Assembly: GCA_020629335.1 (NCBI GenBank)
Contig: JAHDDN010000027.1
Coordinates: 1 to 23,363 of the forward strand
DNA length: 23,363 nucleotides
Direction: 5' to 3'
DNA from: Chitinophagales bacterium
GTDB lineage: Bacteria > Bacteroidota > Bacteroidia > Chitinophagales > UBA2359
Made by a program: the position numbers and the translations under genes. Under the pieces are notes generated by a model, which searched no databases, was not told the origin of the DNA, and saw only the letters and a list, made by a program, of their open reading frames with translations. The first letter of the stretch is position 1. Every line of letters starts with the position of its first letter. Below, one piece after another: positions 8,293-16,690 of this stretch.

Positions 8293-8319
8293 CTGTTGCA
8301 AGCACCTTGCTTGTGACAG
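8293..8319. repeat. Hairpin repeat, GCAAGC/GCTTG type, copy 1
   Basis: CTGTTGCAAGCA pairs with TGCTTGTGACAG around a 3-nt loop, with a two-base mismatch. A close relative lies at 8656-8678. Both follow a TTCTGT lead-in, so they are two copies of one small dispersed hairpin. Confidence 0.7.
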
Positions 8320-8348
8320 CTTTATCATTAAACATGATGTAATAATTT

Positions 8349-8650
8349 GGGGCTTCCTGCTGCGCTCGTAATAGCGAAGTGCGCAGCACAAGCCAAAATA
8401 TTCATCATTCATCATTATGCATTCCTCATTGCAAGCGAAGCGCAGCCGTCGGGCTGTCCGTTCTTATGTGGCTATGCTGCTCCTACTTCGCTAAGGTCCG
8501 CTTGTCTCTTATTGGAGCCTGCGCGTACCTAAGCTCCGTAAGTCGCAGCATGGCCGCCACATACCACTTCCATCCCTAAGCCGAAACTAGTGATGAGTGC
8601 ATAGTGATGAGCGATGAGTAAAAATATTACACGCTATGTGCTAGTAGTTC
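8349..8650 (-). repeat. Dispersed structured repeat of about 300 bp, copy 2 (inverted)
   Basis: Read on the minus strand it follows copy 1 from end to end, from ACTAGCACATAGCG through CATCCCTAAGCCGAAACTAG (shown plus strand) to GGGGCTTCCTGCTGCGCTCG. TATGTGGC and GCCACATA are conserved, while the central loop differs (ATAAGAG in place of the GCCCTGAAAGGGC hairpin). Heptads ATTCATC, ATTCATC, ATTATGC and ATTCCTC lie at 8400-8427. Short frames crossing it on the plus strand are repeat translation. The wider gap 8229-8998 holds this element, three small hairpins and a promoter-proximal AT-rich stretch (8690-8970) in which no gene is visible. Confidence 0.85.
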
Positions 8651-8655
8651 TTTCT

Positions 8656-8678
8656 GTCGCAAGCGTCTCGCTTGTGAC
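8656..8678. repeat. Hairpin repeat, GCAAGC/GCTTG type, copy 2
   Basis: GTCGCAAGCG and CGCTTGTGAC pair around a TCT loop with one mismatch. It is the sister copy of the hairpin at 8293-8319, and the two bracket dispersed repeat copy 2. Confidence 0.7.
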
Positions 8679-8973
8679 TACTTCTCCATAAAAACATTGA
8701 ATATTTATCCAATAATAGAAGAAAGCAAAGCTTCACTCTGAGCTTCATTTGTACAGATTTAATTTTGCGATGAAAAAACCAAAGGTTAAATAATTGTATT
8801 TCCTTAGCAAATTACTACAAAAAGAATATAAAATATTTTGACATGATAGGATAAATATATATTTTTAGATGAAGGAAAATAGTATGTTATTTCTTTTATC
8901 CATTGAAAGTGATCCTTTATCAGCTAATTTCTACCGTTCGTCATTTGAATTAAGCATTTTAGCAAAGTTCGCT

Positions 8974-8981
8974 TAAATTTG
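8974..8981 (+). promoter_or_regulatory. Candidate -7 promoter element TAAATTTG upstream of the response regulator
   Basis: TAAATTTG fits TAnnTTTG and lies 17 bp before the ATG at 8999, implying a very short leader. The same 9-mer TTAAATTTG occurs at 14243-14251 ahead of the peptidase gene. No convincing -33 element is visible. Confidence 0.4.
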
Positions 8982-8998
8982 GACTAAGATTTAAAGGC

Positions 8999-9760
8999 AT
9001 GAAAGTAATAAAAGCAATCATAGTAGATGACGAAATAGAAGGCATTAATGCTTTAGATTTTATGCTAAAGCAGTATTGTCCTAATGTAGAAGTGATTCAA
9101 AAATATCAGTCGAGTGTAGAAGCGCTGAAGAATATCAAAAAGGCGAATCCCGATTTGCTTTTTTTGGACATCAAAATGCCCAACATTAATGGTTTGGAAT
9201 TATTAGAACTACTAGTAGAATCTAGGCCTTATAATGCCATTTTTACGACTGCTCATGATGAGTATATCTTAGAAGCATTCCGCATGAATGCCTTAGATTA
9301 CCTCAAAAAGCCAATCGACGAAACGGAATTGGTCAATGCAGTCAACAAAGCAAAGCCGCAAGGCAATATCATCAAAGAACAAGTGCTCAAAGCACTCGAA
9401 TTATTCAAACTAAATTTTGAAGTCAGTCAACTAACCCCTTTCGGCATCAAAGAAGGGAATAAGATCAAGTTTGTCAAATTAGCTGAAATCAGCCATTGCA
9501 TTTCAGATGGCAACTTCACTTATGTCCACCTATCAGATGGCGGAAAAATATACAGTTCCTACTCCCTAAGGTCCTTAGAAGAACGTTTACCAGAAAACTT
9601 CTTCTTTAGACCACACAAAAGCCATTTAATCAATGGCTATCACATCAAGGAGTATGACAAATCTGATGGTGGTTTCATCATCATGACCAACAAAAATGAA
9701 ATCCCCATCTCCAGAGGCAAACGAGAAGATTTTCTTGGTTTTTTGGAGGAGTTTTTATAG
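8999..9760 (+). CDS. LytTR-family DNA-binding response regulator
   Basis: This 253-aa cytoplasmic protein has a receiver domain (1-about 120) with acidic D10/D11, phospho-acceptor D57 in FLDIKMP, T83/T84 in IFTTAHDEY, and K104 in LKKPID. A LytTR DNA-binding domain follows (about 150-253) with typical blocks: a KIKFVKLAEI strand, HCISDGNFTYVHL, and FFRPHKSHLIN. It should act with a LytS-type kinase; the kinase encoded at 11056-14106 is the obvious partner. Length is normal. The 3' end is duplicated as a decayed fragment at 9920-9988, so local rearrangement has happened just after this gene. Its targets are unknown. Confidence 0.95.
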   Translation: MKVIKAIIVDDEIEGINALDFMLKQYCPNVEVIQKYQSSVEALKNIKKANPDLLFLDIKMPNINGLELLELLVESRPYNAIFTTAHDEYILEAFRMNALDYLKKPIDETELVNAVNKAKPQGNIIKEQVLKALELFKLNFEVSQLTPFGIKEGNKIKFVKLAEISHCISDGNFTYVHLSDGGKIYSSYSLRSLEERLPENFFFRPHKSHLINGYHIKEYDKSDGGFIIMTNKNEIPISRGKREDFLGFLEEFL

Positions 9761-9784
9761 GGGGGAACTATCATTCGATTACGC

Positions 9785-9902
9785 CCACGAATAAAATTCG
9801 TGGTTTACCATATCATAATATAGCTGAAGCTATATATTCATTCTGAAATAACCGCCTTTAGGCGGTGATAGATATGGTAGCGTCGGATTTTCAATCCGTC
9901 GC
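9785..9902. repeat. Cluster of four hairpins with a three-way-junction core
   Basis: Hairpin 1 is CCACGAAT-AAA-ATTCGTGG (9785-9803). The core 9807-9878 is closed by ACCATATC/GATATGGT and contains hairpin 2, ATATAGCT-GA-AGCTATAT (9818-9835), and hairpin 3, ACCGCC-TTTA-GGCGGT (9851-9866). Hairpin 4 is CGGATT-TTC-AATCCG, extended by GCG/CGC (9880-9902). All pairings are read directly. Components resemble widely dispersed Bacteroidota intergenic repeats (from memory). It sits between the response regulator and the decayed copy of its 3' end, and could be a mobile repeat, a transcription attenuator, or both. Confidence 0.75.
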
Positions 9903-9919
9903 ATATAGGTGAAACGAAT

Positions 9920-9988
9920 CAAAAAACGAAATCCCCATCTCCCGAGAAAACGAGCAAATTTTCTTGGATTTTTGGAGGGGTTTTTATG
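9920..9988 (+). pseudogene. Decayed duplicate of the LytTR gene 3' end
   Basis: This 69-bp stretch aligns with 9691-9759, the last ~23 codons of the response regulator, with about eight substitutions and a one-base deletion. The deletion shifts the frame from NEIPISRGKRED to NEIPISRENEQ and abolishes the stop. Shared blocks are GAAATCCCCATCTCC, ATTTTCTTGG and TTTTTGGAGG. It is either the scar of a lost paralogous LytTR gene or an old local duplication around the hairpin cluster. It is not translated as a gene. Confidence 0.8.
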
Positions 9989-10025
9989 ATTACTACCATT
10001 TACTAACACTTAAAACATACTCTTT

Positions 10026-11006
10026 ATGACAGGCATTCAAAATATTGTAAACACCGGATTATGTATTTCTTATGAAGCAAGGGATTTTACATTTATTAAT
10101 AATCTAAACAAATGGATCATTGAGAAAAAGGATGTGAGAGCGAACACTCATACTATCCAATTACTTTTAGGAGTAATTGTGAAAACTACTGCATTTAAAG
10201 ATGATATTGCACGAAATAGAAACCTGAATTCGAATAAATTGGAGTTTAAAAAGCTTTATTATAAGGAAGACATAAATAATAATACATATGAAATATTTGA
10301 GAAGAATTTCAGTGTGTCACCTAATCCATCTTATATGACATTTGAGTGGAATTATAATAATCTTAGAAGAAGGGAAAATGCTATTCATGCAAATGATGCA
10401 GAAAGTTTGTATAGTGATACATTCTGGAAAGATCAAGCTCATATTAATTTAGTCTTTTTCTCTGCGGTTGATTTATTTCTACTTTTGCTTAATGCAAGAA
10501 AATTGATTTTCTCAAGATCGAAAATAGAGTATAAATTGGGGGCTTTGGATGTGATTAGAGATAATGTAATGAGAACTCACGGTTTAACTACAGAAGAAGA
10601 TTTGATGGCACATTTTAAGAGTATAGCTTATTCTCCAAGTGACTTTGTGGAAATGTATTCTTACCATACTCTAAAAGCTGAGGGAGAATATTCTAACACT
10701 GATATACCTGGAAAACTACCAAGGAATAGTGTAACTAACAAATATGTTCCTAATATTGCTATTGGGGCACCTTGTCCAACTTTATGGGGAGGCCGGGAAA
10801 TATCCAAATCTTATATGACATATTTAGCTGATATTGATAAAATTAAAAAGTGGATGCGCAAATTTTCAAAATCAAAACCTAAGCTATCAAAAAATTTATC
10901 TAGTTTATTAAAACTTATTAGTGTCAATAAAATATCTAAATCTATTGATATTTACTTTGATGAAAACGAATTAGGTGCAAAGCTGTCTAATAGCAGAGGT
11001 AAATAA
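10026..11006 (+). CDS. Unrecognised 326-aa protein between regulator and kinase
   Basis: The family is not recognised. The product is soluble-looking, rich in Asn, Lys and Ser, with one hydrophobic helix-like stretch (VFFSAVDLFLLLLNARKLIF, about 140-160) that could be buried or membrane-associated. There is no signal peptide. The C-terminus is basic (KKWMRKFSKSKPKLSKNLS). The DNA is visibly more AT-rich than the flanking regulator gene. It interrupts a normally adjacent two-component pair and is preceded by hairpin repeats and a regulator fragment, suggesting later insertion. Only the ATG at 10026 fits; no strong ribosome-binding site is seen. Confidence 0.75.
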   Translation: MTGIQNIVNTGLCISYEARDFTFINNLNKWIIEKKDVRANTHTIQLLLGVIVKTTAFKDDIARNRNLNSNKLEFKKLYYKEDINNNTYEIFEKNFSVSPNPSYMTFEWNYNNLRRRENAIHANDAESLYSDTFWKDQAHINLVFFSAVDLFLLLLNARKLIFSRSKIEYKLGALDVIRDNVMRTHGLTTEEDLMAHFKSIAYSPSDFVEMYSYHTLKAEGEYSNTDIPGKLPRNSVTNKYVPNIAIGAPCPTLWGGREISKSYMTYLADIDKIKKWMRKFSKSKPKLSKNLSSLLKLISVNKISKSIDIYFDENELGAKLSNSRGK

Positions 11007-11055
11007 TTGGTTGATTAAGTAGTATAACTATCGTTTTATTTCAATAATTTTTAAA

Positions 11056-14000
11056 ATGGTCAATTTTAAAATAGTATTCATTAGTATTTTGGAGTTGGCC
11101 ATTCCATTTTTATTACTCAGTCAAAACCAACTTCCTAAGCTTAATTTTCAGCAGTTAAGTTATGAAGATGGTTTGGGAGATGATAGAGAAGTACCTTTTA
11201 TCTATCAGGACTCTAAGGGCTTTGTATGGATAAGTTCAATTGATGGGGTGAATCGCTTTGATGGTCATCAGATCAAAAATTATCGTTTTGAATCAGGTAT
11301 GAAGGATAAAAATATCCAAAGTGATTTTTACGAGGATGGTGAAGAAAATATTTGGTTCAGCACTTACAAATCCGTCAATTGTTATCATAGAAAATTAGAC
11401 TCCATATTGACCTACCAAGTTAAAGATACTTTGGGGAATATCATATCAAATGAGTATAAAGTATTCTATTTAGATACCTTCAAAAAACGACTCTGGTTAA
11501 GAGCAGATCAACAAATATTTGGGGTCGATATTCTACAGCCTACTAACTATTTTTCATTACCAACCACTATTAATGCCTACGATTTTCAAGTAGTAACAGA
11601 TCATAGAAGTAGTCCAACTAAAATTATTGCTAGCCCGTGGCTGGGTAGTGGAATTGATATTCTATATATTGAAGATAGCCTTTTGCTCTATCACCGAAAA
11701 CACCTTTCCGAGTTTCAGTCTCTAAGAAAATCTGTGATCTTATCAGATTCATTATGGCTTTTTTTTAATAGTAGAAATATCGTACTATTTGATGAACAAC
11801 ATCCAAATAAAATTCGCTATTTGAAAAATCCAAAAGGCTTTTCCTTTTGGGAAGTATCCTTATATAAGGAAGATTATTTAATAATTTCGACTGCATTTAA
11901 TGGTCTTTGGCTTTATAATTGGCGGACAGAGGAATATATTAAAGAGTGGAAGCACCAAGCTGGTAATCAATATTCACTTGCTACCAATAATCCTAAAGAT
12001 TTACATCTTCTAAGCGATCATCTTTGGTTGTATCATACAAATAATGGGGTAAATTATAGCTATCTTTATAACAATGAATTTGCTAAGCCTATAGCGAATA
12101 TCCTTTCTCCAAATGTAGAGATAACGAGTATAAACGATGGGCAAAATAAAAGCCTATTAGTTGCTACTAATTATGATGGTATTTACCAACTATCGCAACA
12201 TGGAGAAATACTTCAACATTATCAATTTCCTCTCAATGACAATGATGCGACAGAGATATGGCACGCCATTACCAATGAAATCGGAGAAGTGATTTGTACA
12301 ACTTCTAAAGCGATTTATATATTGGATGCCAATTCCAAAAATGTGAAACAAATTCTAAAATATGAAGAAGGTCTTACTTATAGATTTATTTCACAGTTTT
12401 ATCCCAATCGAATGGTTGTTTCAACGGATAAAAAGATCGTTGAATTGATAAAAAATGAAGAAGGAATGTATAGGTTTGAAGATTGTTCAGACTTTCCTGA
12501 ATATGATGAAATTGCCCTTTTACAATTTTTTCAAACCTCCAAAGGAAAATTATATGTACCCTATTATTATAATGAACTATGGATTTATGATGTGAGTTTT
12601 GATGGAGTAGAAATACTTAAGGAAATACTCTGTGATATAGAGTTTTATAATTTCTTCGAAAGCAAAAAACATCCCAACACTGTATGGGCAGGATCTTCCA
12701 AGGGACTCATGAAAATCATCAATGACACCATAGTAGAAAAAGTAATGCCTGAAGATGCTATACTTAGCAATATCAACACTTATAGTGTAGTAGAAGATTT
12801 GAATGGATGTTTATGGGTAGGAACTAATCAAGGATTATACAAATACGATGAAGAAGCAGAAGGCAATCAACTTACCCAATATAATGAGATAGATGGTCTG
12901 GCAAGCGATTTATTCTCGCTTTATAACTGTGGCTATCTAGCTCCTAATGGAGATGTTTGGATGGGCACCAACAAAGGATTAGTGAAGTTCAATCCCAATG
13001 AAATCAAGCCCTATCCCATACCCCCCAAAGTGTATATAGATGAGCTACTCATTAATGATACAGATTTAGTAAAAGGTATAGGAGAGAAGGATACTCTAAA
13101 TCTGACTTACGAAAATAATACACTCAACTTTGATGTATTAGCCATTAATCTCTATAAGGCAGATCAAAACCAAATCAAATACCGCCTAAAAGGTTACGAG
13201 CAAGAATGGCTCCAAGTCAATAGTCAACAAAGAATCCGCTATACCAAAATACCTCCAGGTAAATATACTTTTGAGGTCCAAGCCCTTGATGTCAATGGCA
13301 ATACGAGCGAGATCAAAAAGTTACAAATTAATATCCAACCACCATTCTGGCAGACATGGTGGTTTTACGCTTTATGTACACTAGCCATTGCCTTAATTAT
13401 CTATGGCGTCTATCAATATAGATTAAGACAAATTCTGCAAGAGGAAGAAAAGAAAAGAGCCTTAGAAAAACTTAAAACTCAACTCTTAGAAGTAGAGATG
13501 AAAGCTCTACGTGCGCAAATGAATCCACACTTTTTATTTAATTCTATGAACTCCATTAAGGGCTTAATCAGTCAAAAAAATGAAGTCAAGGCTGCCGAGT
13601 ACTTAACTAAGTTTTCTGCCTTATTACGCAGTATATTATCCAATTCAGAAAAAAAGAAAATACGACTGGACAAGGAAATAGAAGCCCTTAAACTATATAT
13701 AGAATTAGAGTCATTAAGATTCACTAAAGACTTTAATTACCAGATTCAGATTGATAAGAATATAGATACCAGTTTTACCAGAATACCACCACTCGTTTTA
13801 CAGCCATTTGTTGAGAATGCTATCTGGCATGGACTCCTACCAAAAGAGAGTGGTAGCAATAAATTGAATATCAATATTTATGGAGAAGGAGACTTTGTTA
13901 TTTTAGAAATTGAGGATAATGGTGTTGGGAGAAAGAACGGATCTACACCCAAAAAGAAAAACCATCAATCAATGGGTATCGGCATCACCCAAAAAAGAAC

Positions 14001-14106
14001 GGAATTATTGCATCCTGAAAACGAGATTCGTATCATTGATTTGGTAGATAATAATGGGAAACCGAAAGGCACCAAGGTGTCAGTTAAGTTATTTGCGCCA
14101 GAATAG
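11056..14106 (+). CDS. Hybrid-sensor-like propeller/Y_Y_Y/LytS-type histidine kinase
   Basis: This 1016-aa sensor has an N-terminal signal sequence or anchor (about 5-22, IVFISILELAIPFLLLS). A large periplasmic part follows with two-component-propeller repeats (motifs such as DSKGFVWISSIDGVNRFDG and DLNGCLWVGTNQGLYKYD, to about 650). A Y_Y_Y β-sandwich domain spans about 656-765 (KYRLKGYEQEWLQV, PPGKYTFEVQALD). One membrane helix lies at about 768-788. The cytoplasmic His_kinase domain has NPHFLFN with phospho-acceptor H825, and the HATPase part has VENAIWHGL (about 920) and IEDNGVGRKNG. No receiver or AraC domain is fused, so it is a separate kinase for a LytTR regulator, most likely that at 8999-9760. 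The ligand is unknown; related propeller sensors in Bacteroides detect polysaccharides. Confidence 0.93.
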   Translation: MVNFKIVFISILELAIPFLLLSQNQLPKLNFQQLSYEDGLGDDREVPFIYQDSKGFVWISSIDGVNRFDGHQIKNYRFESGMKDKNIQSDFYEDGEENIWFSTYKSVNCYHRKLDSILTYQVKDTLGNIISNEYKVFYLDTFKKRLWLRADQQIFGVDILQPTNYFSLPTTINAYDFQVVTDHRSSPTKIIASPWLGSGIDILYIEDSLLLYHRKHLSEFQSLRKSVILSDSLWLFFNSRNIVLFDEQHPNKIRYLKNPKGFSFWEVSLYKEDYLIISTAFNGLWLYNWRTEEYIKEWKHQAGNQYSLATNNPKDLHLLSDHLWLYHTNNGVNYSYLYNNEFAKPIANILSPNVEITSINDGQNKSLLVATNYDGIYQLSQHGEILQHYQFPLNDNDATEIWHAITNEIGEVICTTSKAIYILDANSKNVKQILKYEEGLTYRFISQFYPNRMVVSTDKKIVELIKNEEGMYRFEDCSDFPEYDEIALLQFFQTSKGKLYVPYYYNELWIYDVSFDGVEILKEILCDIEFYNFFESKKHPNTVWAGSSKGLMKIINDTIVEKVMPEDAILSNINTYSVVEDLNGCLWVGTNQGLYKYDEEAEGNQLTQYNEIDGLASDLFSLYNCGYLAPNGDVWMGTNKGLVKFNPNEIKPYPIPPKVYIDELLINDTDLVKGIGEKDTLNLTYENNTLNFDVLAINLYKADQNQIKYRLKGYEQEWLQVNSQQRIRYTKIPPGKYTFEVQALDVNGNTSEIKKLQINIQPPFWQTWWFYALCTLAIALIIYGVYQYRLRQILQEEEKKRALEKLKTQLLEVEMKALRAQMNPHFLFNSMNSIKGLISQKNEVKAAEYLTKFSALLRSILSNSEKKKIRLDKEIEALKLYIELESLRFTKDFNYQIQIDKNIDTSFTRIPPLVLQPFVENAIWHGLLPKESGSNKLNINIYGEGDFVILEIEDNGVGRKNGSTPKKKNHQSMGIGITQKRTELLHPENEIRIIDLVDNNGKPKGTKVSVKLFAPE

Positions 14107-14237
14107 ATCCTTTTGCTCACTTGCTAATAGCCCCGAAACACTTTTAGTTATATAATTAATTTGATAAAATAGTAAAAATAATCATTCGTCATCTCAAAGC
14201 TACCACTCATCATTTCATCCATAAAACATAGTAATTC

Positions 14238-14292
14238 TTAGATTAAATTTGAATTGTAGTTAATTACAAAACCAATTTATTTTTTAATCTAA
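14238..14292. promoter_or_regulatory. Inverted repeat overlapping a candidate promoter before the peptidase gene
   Basis: TTAGATTAAA (14238-14247) and TTTAATCTAA (14283-14292) are perfect 10-bp inverted arms 35 bp apart. The left arm overlaps TAAATTTG (14244-14251), a -7-like element, and the right arm ends 10 bp before the ATG at 14303. This geometry suits an operator or a leader structure. No regulator is identified; the nearby LytTR protein is only a positional candidate. Confidence 0.45.
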
Positions 14293-14302
14293 ATTTTTAA
14301 CG

Positions 14303-16495
14303 ATGAAGTCAAGGCCTGTAAGTGATAGATTTATTCAAGAAGTAAACTATCAATCAAGCGAGTTAACTGAAGAATCATTTGGATTCTTATTTAGACAAAG
14401 CGGTTTATATACTAAAAGTAATCTTTTTAGACCCCCCTTTCCTTTTAAGCCTAAACATCCGAAGTTACCTAGAATTGGTAATGCTGAAAATCAAGTATCC
14501 ATCAATTTAGATCAATTAAGGAATGAGGAAAGAGATGGCCTACAGATTAAGCCATTCTTATTATATGAAGAGTTTAGATTGGACGTAGATGGCTTATATC
14601 CTCAAATGATGGCAAGTGGATTTTTGAAATTTCCAGGGGTAAACTATATAGCAAAGCTGACAAAAAAAACGTCCAATATTTATTTTGGAAAAATTTGGTA
14701 TAAGTATGGAAATGTGGCGTCTTTCCCTTATACAAAGATCAAGGTGGAAGTAAGGAATAGATTTTCTCCTAGTTCCAAAAAAGTTACTGTTAAGTTTTAT
14801 GGACCAGGAGGAATTAAGAAAACCTCAACTTATGATTATAAATCGCGCTACTTTAGAGGTGTGAACTTTGAGTATGATTGTGAAGAGGGAGTTACTCCTA
14901 TAATGAATATCAATACACATGAACATCCAAATCGTTCAAGTAGTATGCCAAATATCAATCTATCTTTAGATGCTGTTTTTCGAAGAGCAGGGTTTGAAAC
15001 TAGCAGAGCAGAAGATAGTATTGTTCCTTCAAGAATAACAGGAAGTAATGGGACTTGGAGCGATATGGAAATGCATGATGCGATGCAAAGATATTGGTCA
15101 AGATATAGAAATGCTCCACAATGGGCTTTATGGACTTTCTTCGCCAATCAACATGACAGGGGGGAAGGACTCGGGGGTATCATGTTTGATTCTATCGGAG
15201 GCAATCATCGACAAGGTACTGCTATTTTTAATGATTCATTTATTAGTAGAGTACCATCGGATGATCCAAATCCAACTGCTTACAGGCGAAGAATGAAGTT
15301 TTGGACTGCTATTCATGAAATGGGCCATGCATTCAACTTAGCTCATTCTTGGCAAAAATCTTTAGGGACTCCTTGGATTCCTCTTCAGGATGAGCCGGAA
15401 GCGAGAAGTTTTATGAATTATCCTGCACGTGTTAGAGGAGGAGTCAATGCCTTTTTTGCTGATTTTAATTATCGCTTCAGTGATTCGGAATTGTTATTTA
15501 TTAGACATGCACCAGAACAATTTGTTCAAATGGGTAATAATGCATGGTTTGAGCAACATGGCTTATCGGATGATGAACATGAATTGAGCGAAGATTTAGC
15601 GGTAGAAGTTAGGTTAAATAAACCTAATAATATTGTTGAGTATATGGAGCCAGTTTATATCGAAATTAAACTAACTAATACTACAAATGAAAAGATCTCA
15701 ATTGATAAAAATGTCATAGCTGATTTGCATCATCTAGCAATAGAAATACAAAAGCCAAATGGTCAGTTAGTCAATTGTAAGGCATTTGTAAAGCACTTAT
15801 TCAAACAAGAAGAAGGACAGCTAGAAGCAGGAGATTCAATGTATAATAGCTTCTTCATATCCGCAGGTATAGATGAGTGGTATATTCGTGATAGTGGGAC
15901 TTACACTATTAAAGCAAGTTTATATGAAGATGGCAAAGTGTATCAATCAAATAGCTTTGAGATTAATGTATTAAATCCCAAATCGGAAAGACAAGCAGCT
16001 TTAAGTTCACAATATTTTACTGATGAAGTAGCCAGAGTACTATACTTTAATGGTAGTAAAGTATTGAGTGATGCTAATGAGACACTTGCCAATGTATTAG
16101 AAGCCATTCCAGAAGCCAAGGTGGCTATGCATGCTGCGGTTGCTTTAGCTACTCCTCATACTAAAAAGTACAAAACACTAGCTTTTACTGATGAAAAAGA
16201 AACGAAAGAAGAAGAACAAGTAGCAAAATCCAAAGCTATTAAAACTGATAAGGTAAATAATAAATTAGCGATTCAATATTTGTCCCAAGCAACGGAGAAT
16301 TTGGATAAGTTTATGGATAGTTATGGACATATTCAATCAGAAAAACAAATCAATGTAATGACCAATGCAATGATTGCCAATCGTTCTAAAAAAGCAGCGA
16401 AAGAAAATGTGATGAAAATGATTGCAAAATTTGAAGAAAGGGGCGTGGCAACTAAAGTATTAGAACAATTAAAGAGTAATGCTAAGAAAATGTAA
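14303..16495 (+). CDS. Metzincin-like zinc metallopeptidase without an export signal
   Basis: This 730-aa protein carries the extended zinc-binding motif HEMGHAFNLAH (ligands H338, H342, H348; general base E339) and a Met-turn (SFMNYP, M371) about 23 residues after the third His. This fits the metzincin peptidase clan. The N-terminal ~300 residues are mixed, with a strand-rich segment and an aromatic-rich helix just before the catalytic site. After the catalytic domain comes a β-sandwich-like region (about 430-560), then a Lys/Glu-rich helical tail. The start MKSRPVSDRF is hydrophilic, so no Sec signal is seen, and there is no T9SS-type C-terminal signal. It heads the block with peroxidase, membrane protein and SGNH hydrolase. 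The substrate is unknown and the exact family is not recognised. Confidence 0.85.
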   Translation: MKSRPVSDRFIQEVNYQSSELTEESFGFLFRQSGLYTKSNLFRPPFPFKPKHPKLPRIGNAENQVSINLDQLRNEERDGLQIKPFLLYEEFRLDVDGLYPQMMASGFLKFPGVNYIAKLTKKTSNIYFGKIWYKYGNVASFPYTKIKVEVRNRFSPSSKKVTVKFYGPGGIKKTSTYDYKSRYFRGVNFEYDCEEGVTPIMNINTHEHPNRSSSMPNINLSLDAVFRRAGFETSRAEDSIVPSRITGSNGTWSDMEMHDAMQRYWSRYRNAPQWALWTFFANQHDRGEGLGGIMFDSIGGNHRQGTAIFNDSFISRVPSDDPNPTAYRRRMKFWTAIHEMGHAFNLAHSWQKSLGTPWIPLQDEPEARSFMNYPARVRGGVNAFFADFNYRFSDSELLFIRHAPEQFVQMGNNAWFEQHGLSDDEHELSEDLAVEVRLNKPNNIVEYMEPVYIEIKLTNTTNEKISIDKNVIADLHHLAIEIQKPNGQLVNCKAFVKHLFKQEEGQLEAGDSMYNSFFISAGIDEWYIRDSGTYTIKASLYEDGKVYQSNSFEINVLNPKSERQAALSSQYFTDEVARVLYFNGSKVLSDANETLANVLEAIPEAKVAMHAAVALATPHTKKYKTLAFTDEKETKEEEQVAKSKAIKTDKVNNKLAIQYLSQATENLDKFMDSYGHIQSEKQINVMTNAMIANRSKKAAKENVMKMIAKFEERGVATKVLEQLKSNAKKM

Positions 16496-16530
16496 GATAG
16501 GTTCATCCTCAATGTTTCTATGACATAAGT

Positions 16531-16618
16531 GTGTTCAATCTACCTATCGTAATTACTCCATTTTTGAAAAGCTTATTTCTTCTATGTTAGATAAAGAGCT
16601 TTAGGTAGTTTGAACCAC
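16531..16618 (+). promoter_or_regulatory. Long intergenic hairpin with shared 13-mer, copy 1
   Basis: The left arm GTGTTCAATCTACCTA (16531-16546) pairs with the right arm TAGGTAGTTTGAACCAC (16602-16618), with one bulge and one mismatch. A nested stem AAAGCT/AGCTTT (16568-16602) lies inside. The 13-mer GGTAGTTTGAACC is identical to one at 18191-18203. It sits 75 bp before the peroxidase start. It may be a processing or attenuation structure, a protein-binding site, or a promoter variant (TAGTTTG is one base short of TAnnTTTG). Confidence 0.6.
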
Positions 16619-16690
16619 TTTTACATAACTGACTATGCAAAACAAAGTTCAATATAATGAACAACTATTTTCTAACCTTATAAATATAAA

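Noticed and set aside
8347..8579. Plus-strand frames of 61-66 aa over dispersed repeat copy 2
   Set aside because: They are repeat-derived and overlap each other in different frames.
8869..8976. 35-aa frame (MKENSMLFLLSIESDPL...)
   Set aside because: No family resemblance or ribosome-binding site, and its stop overlaps the candidate -7 element of the response regulator.
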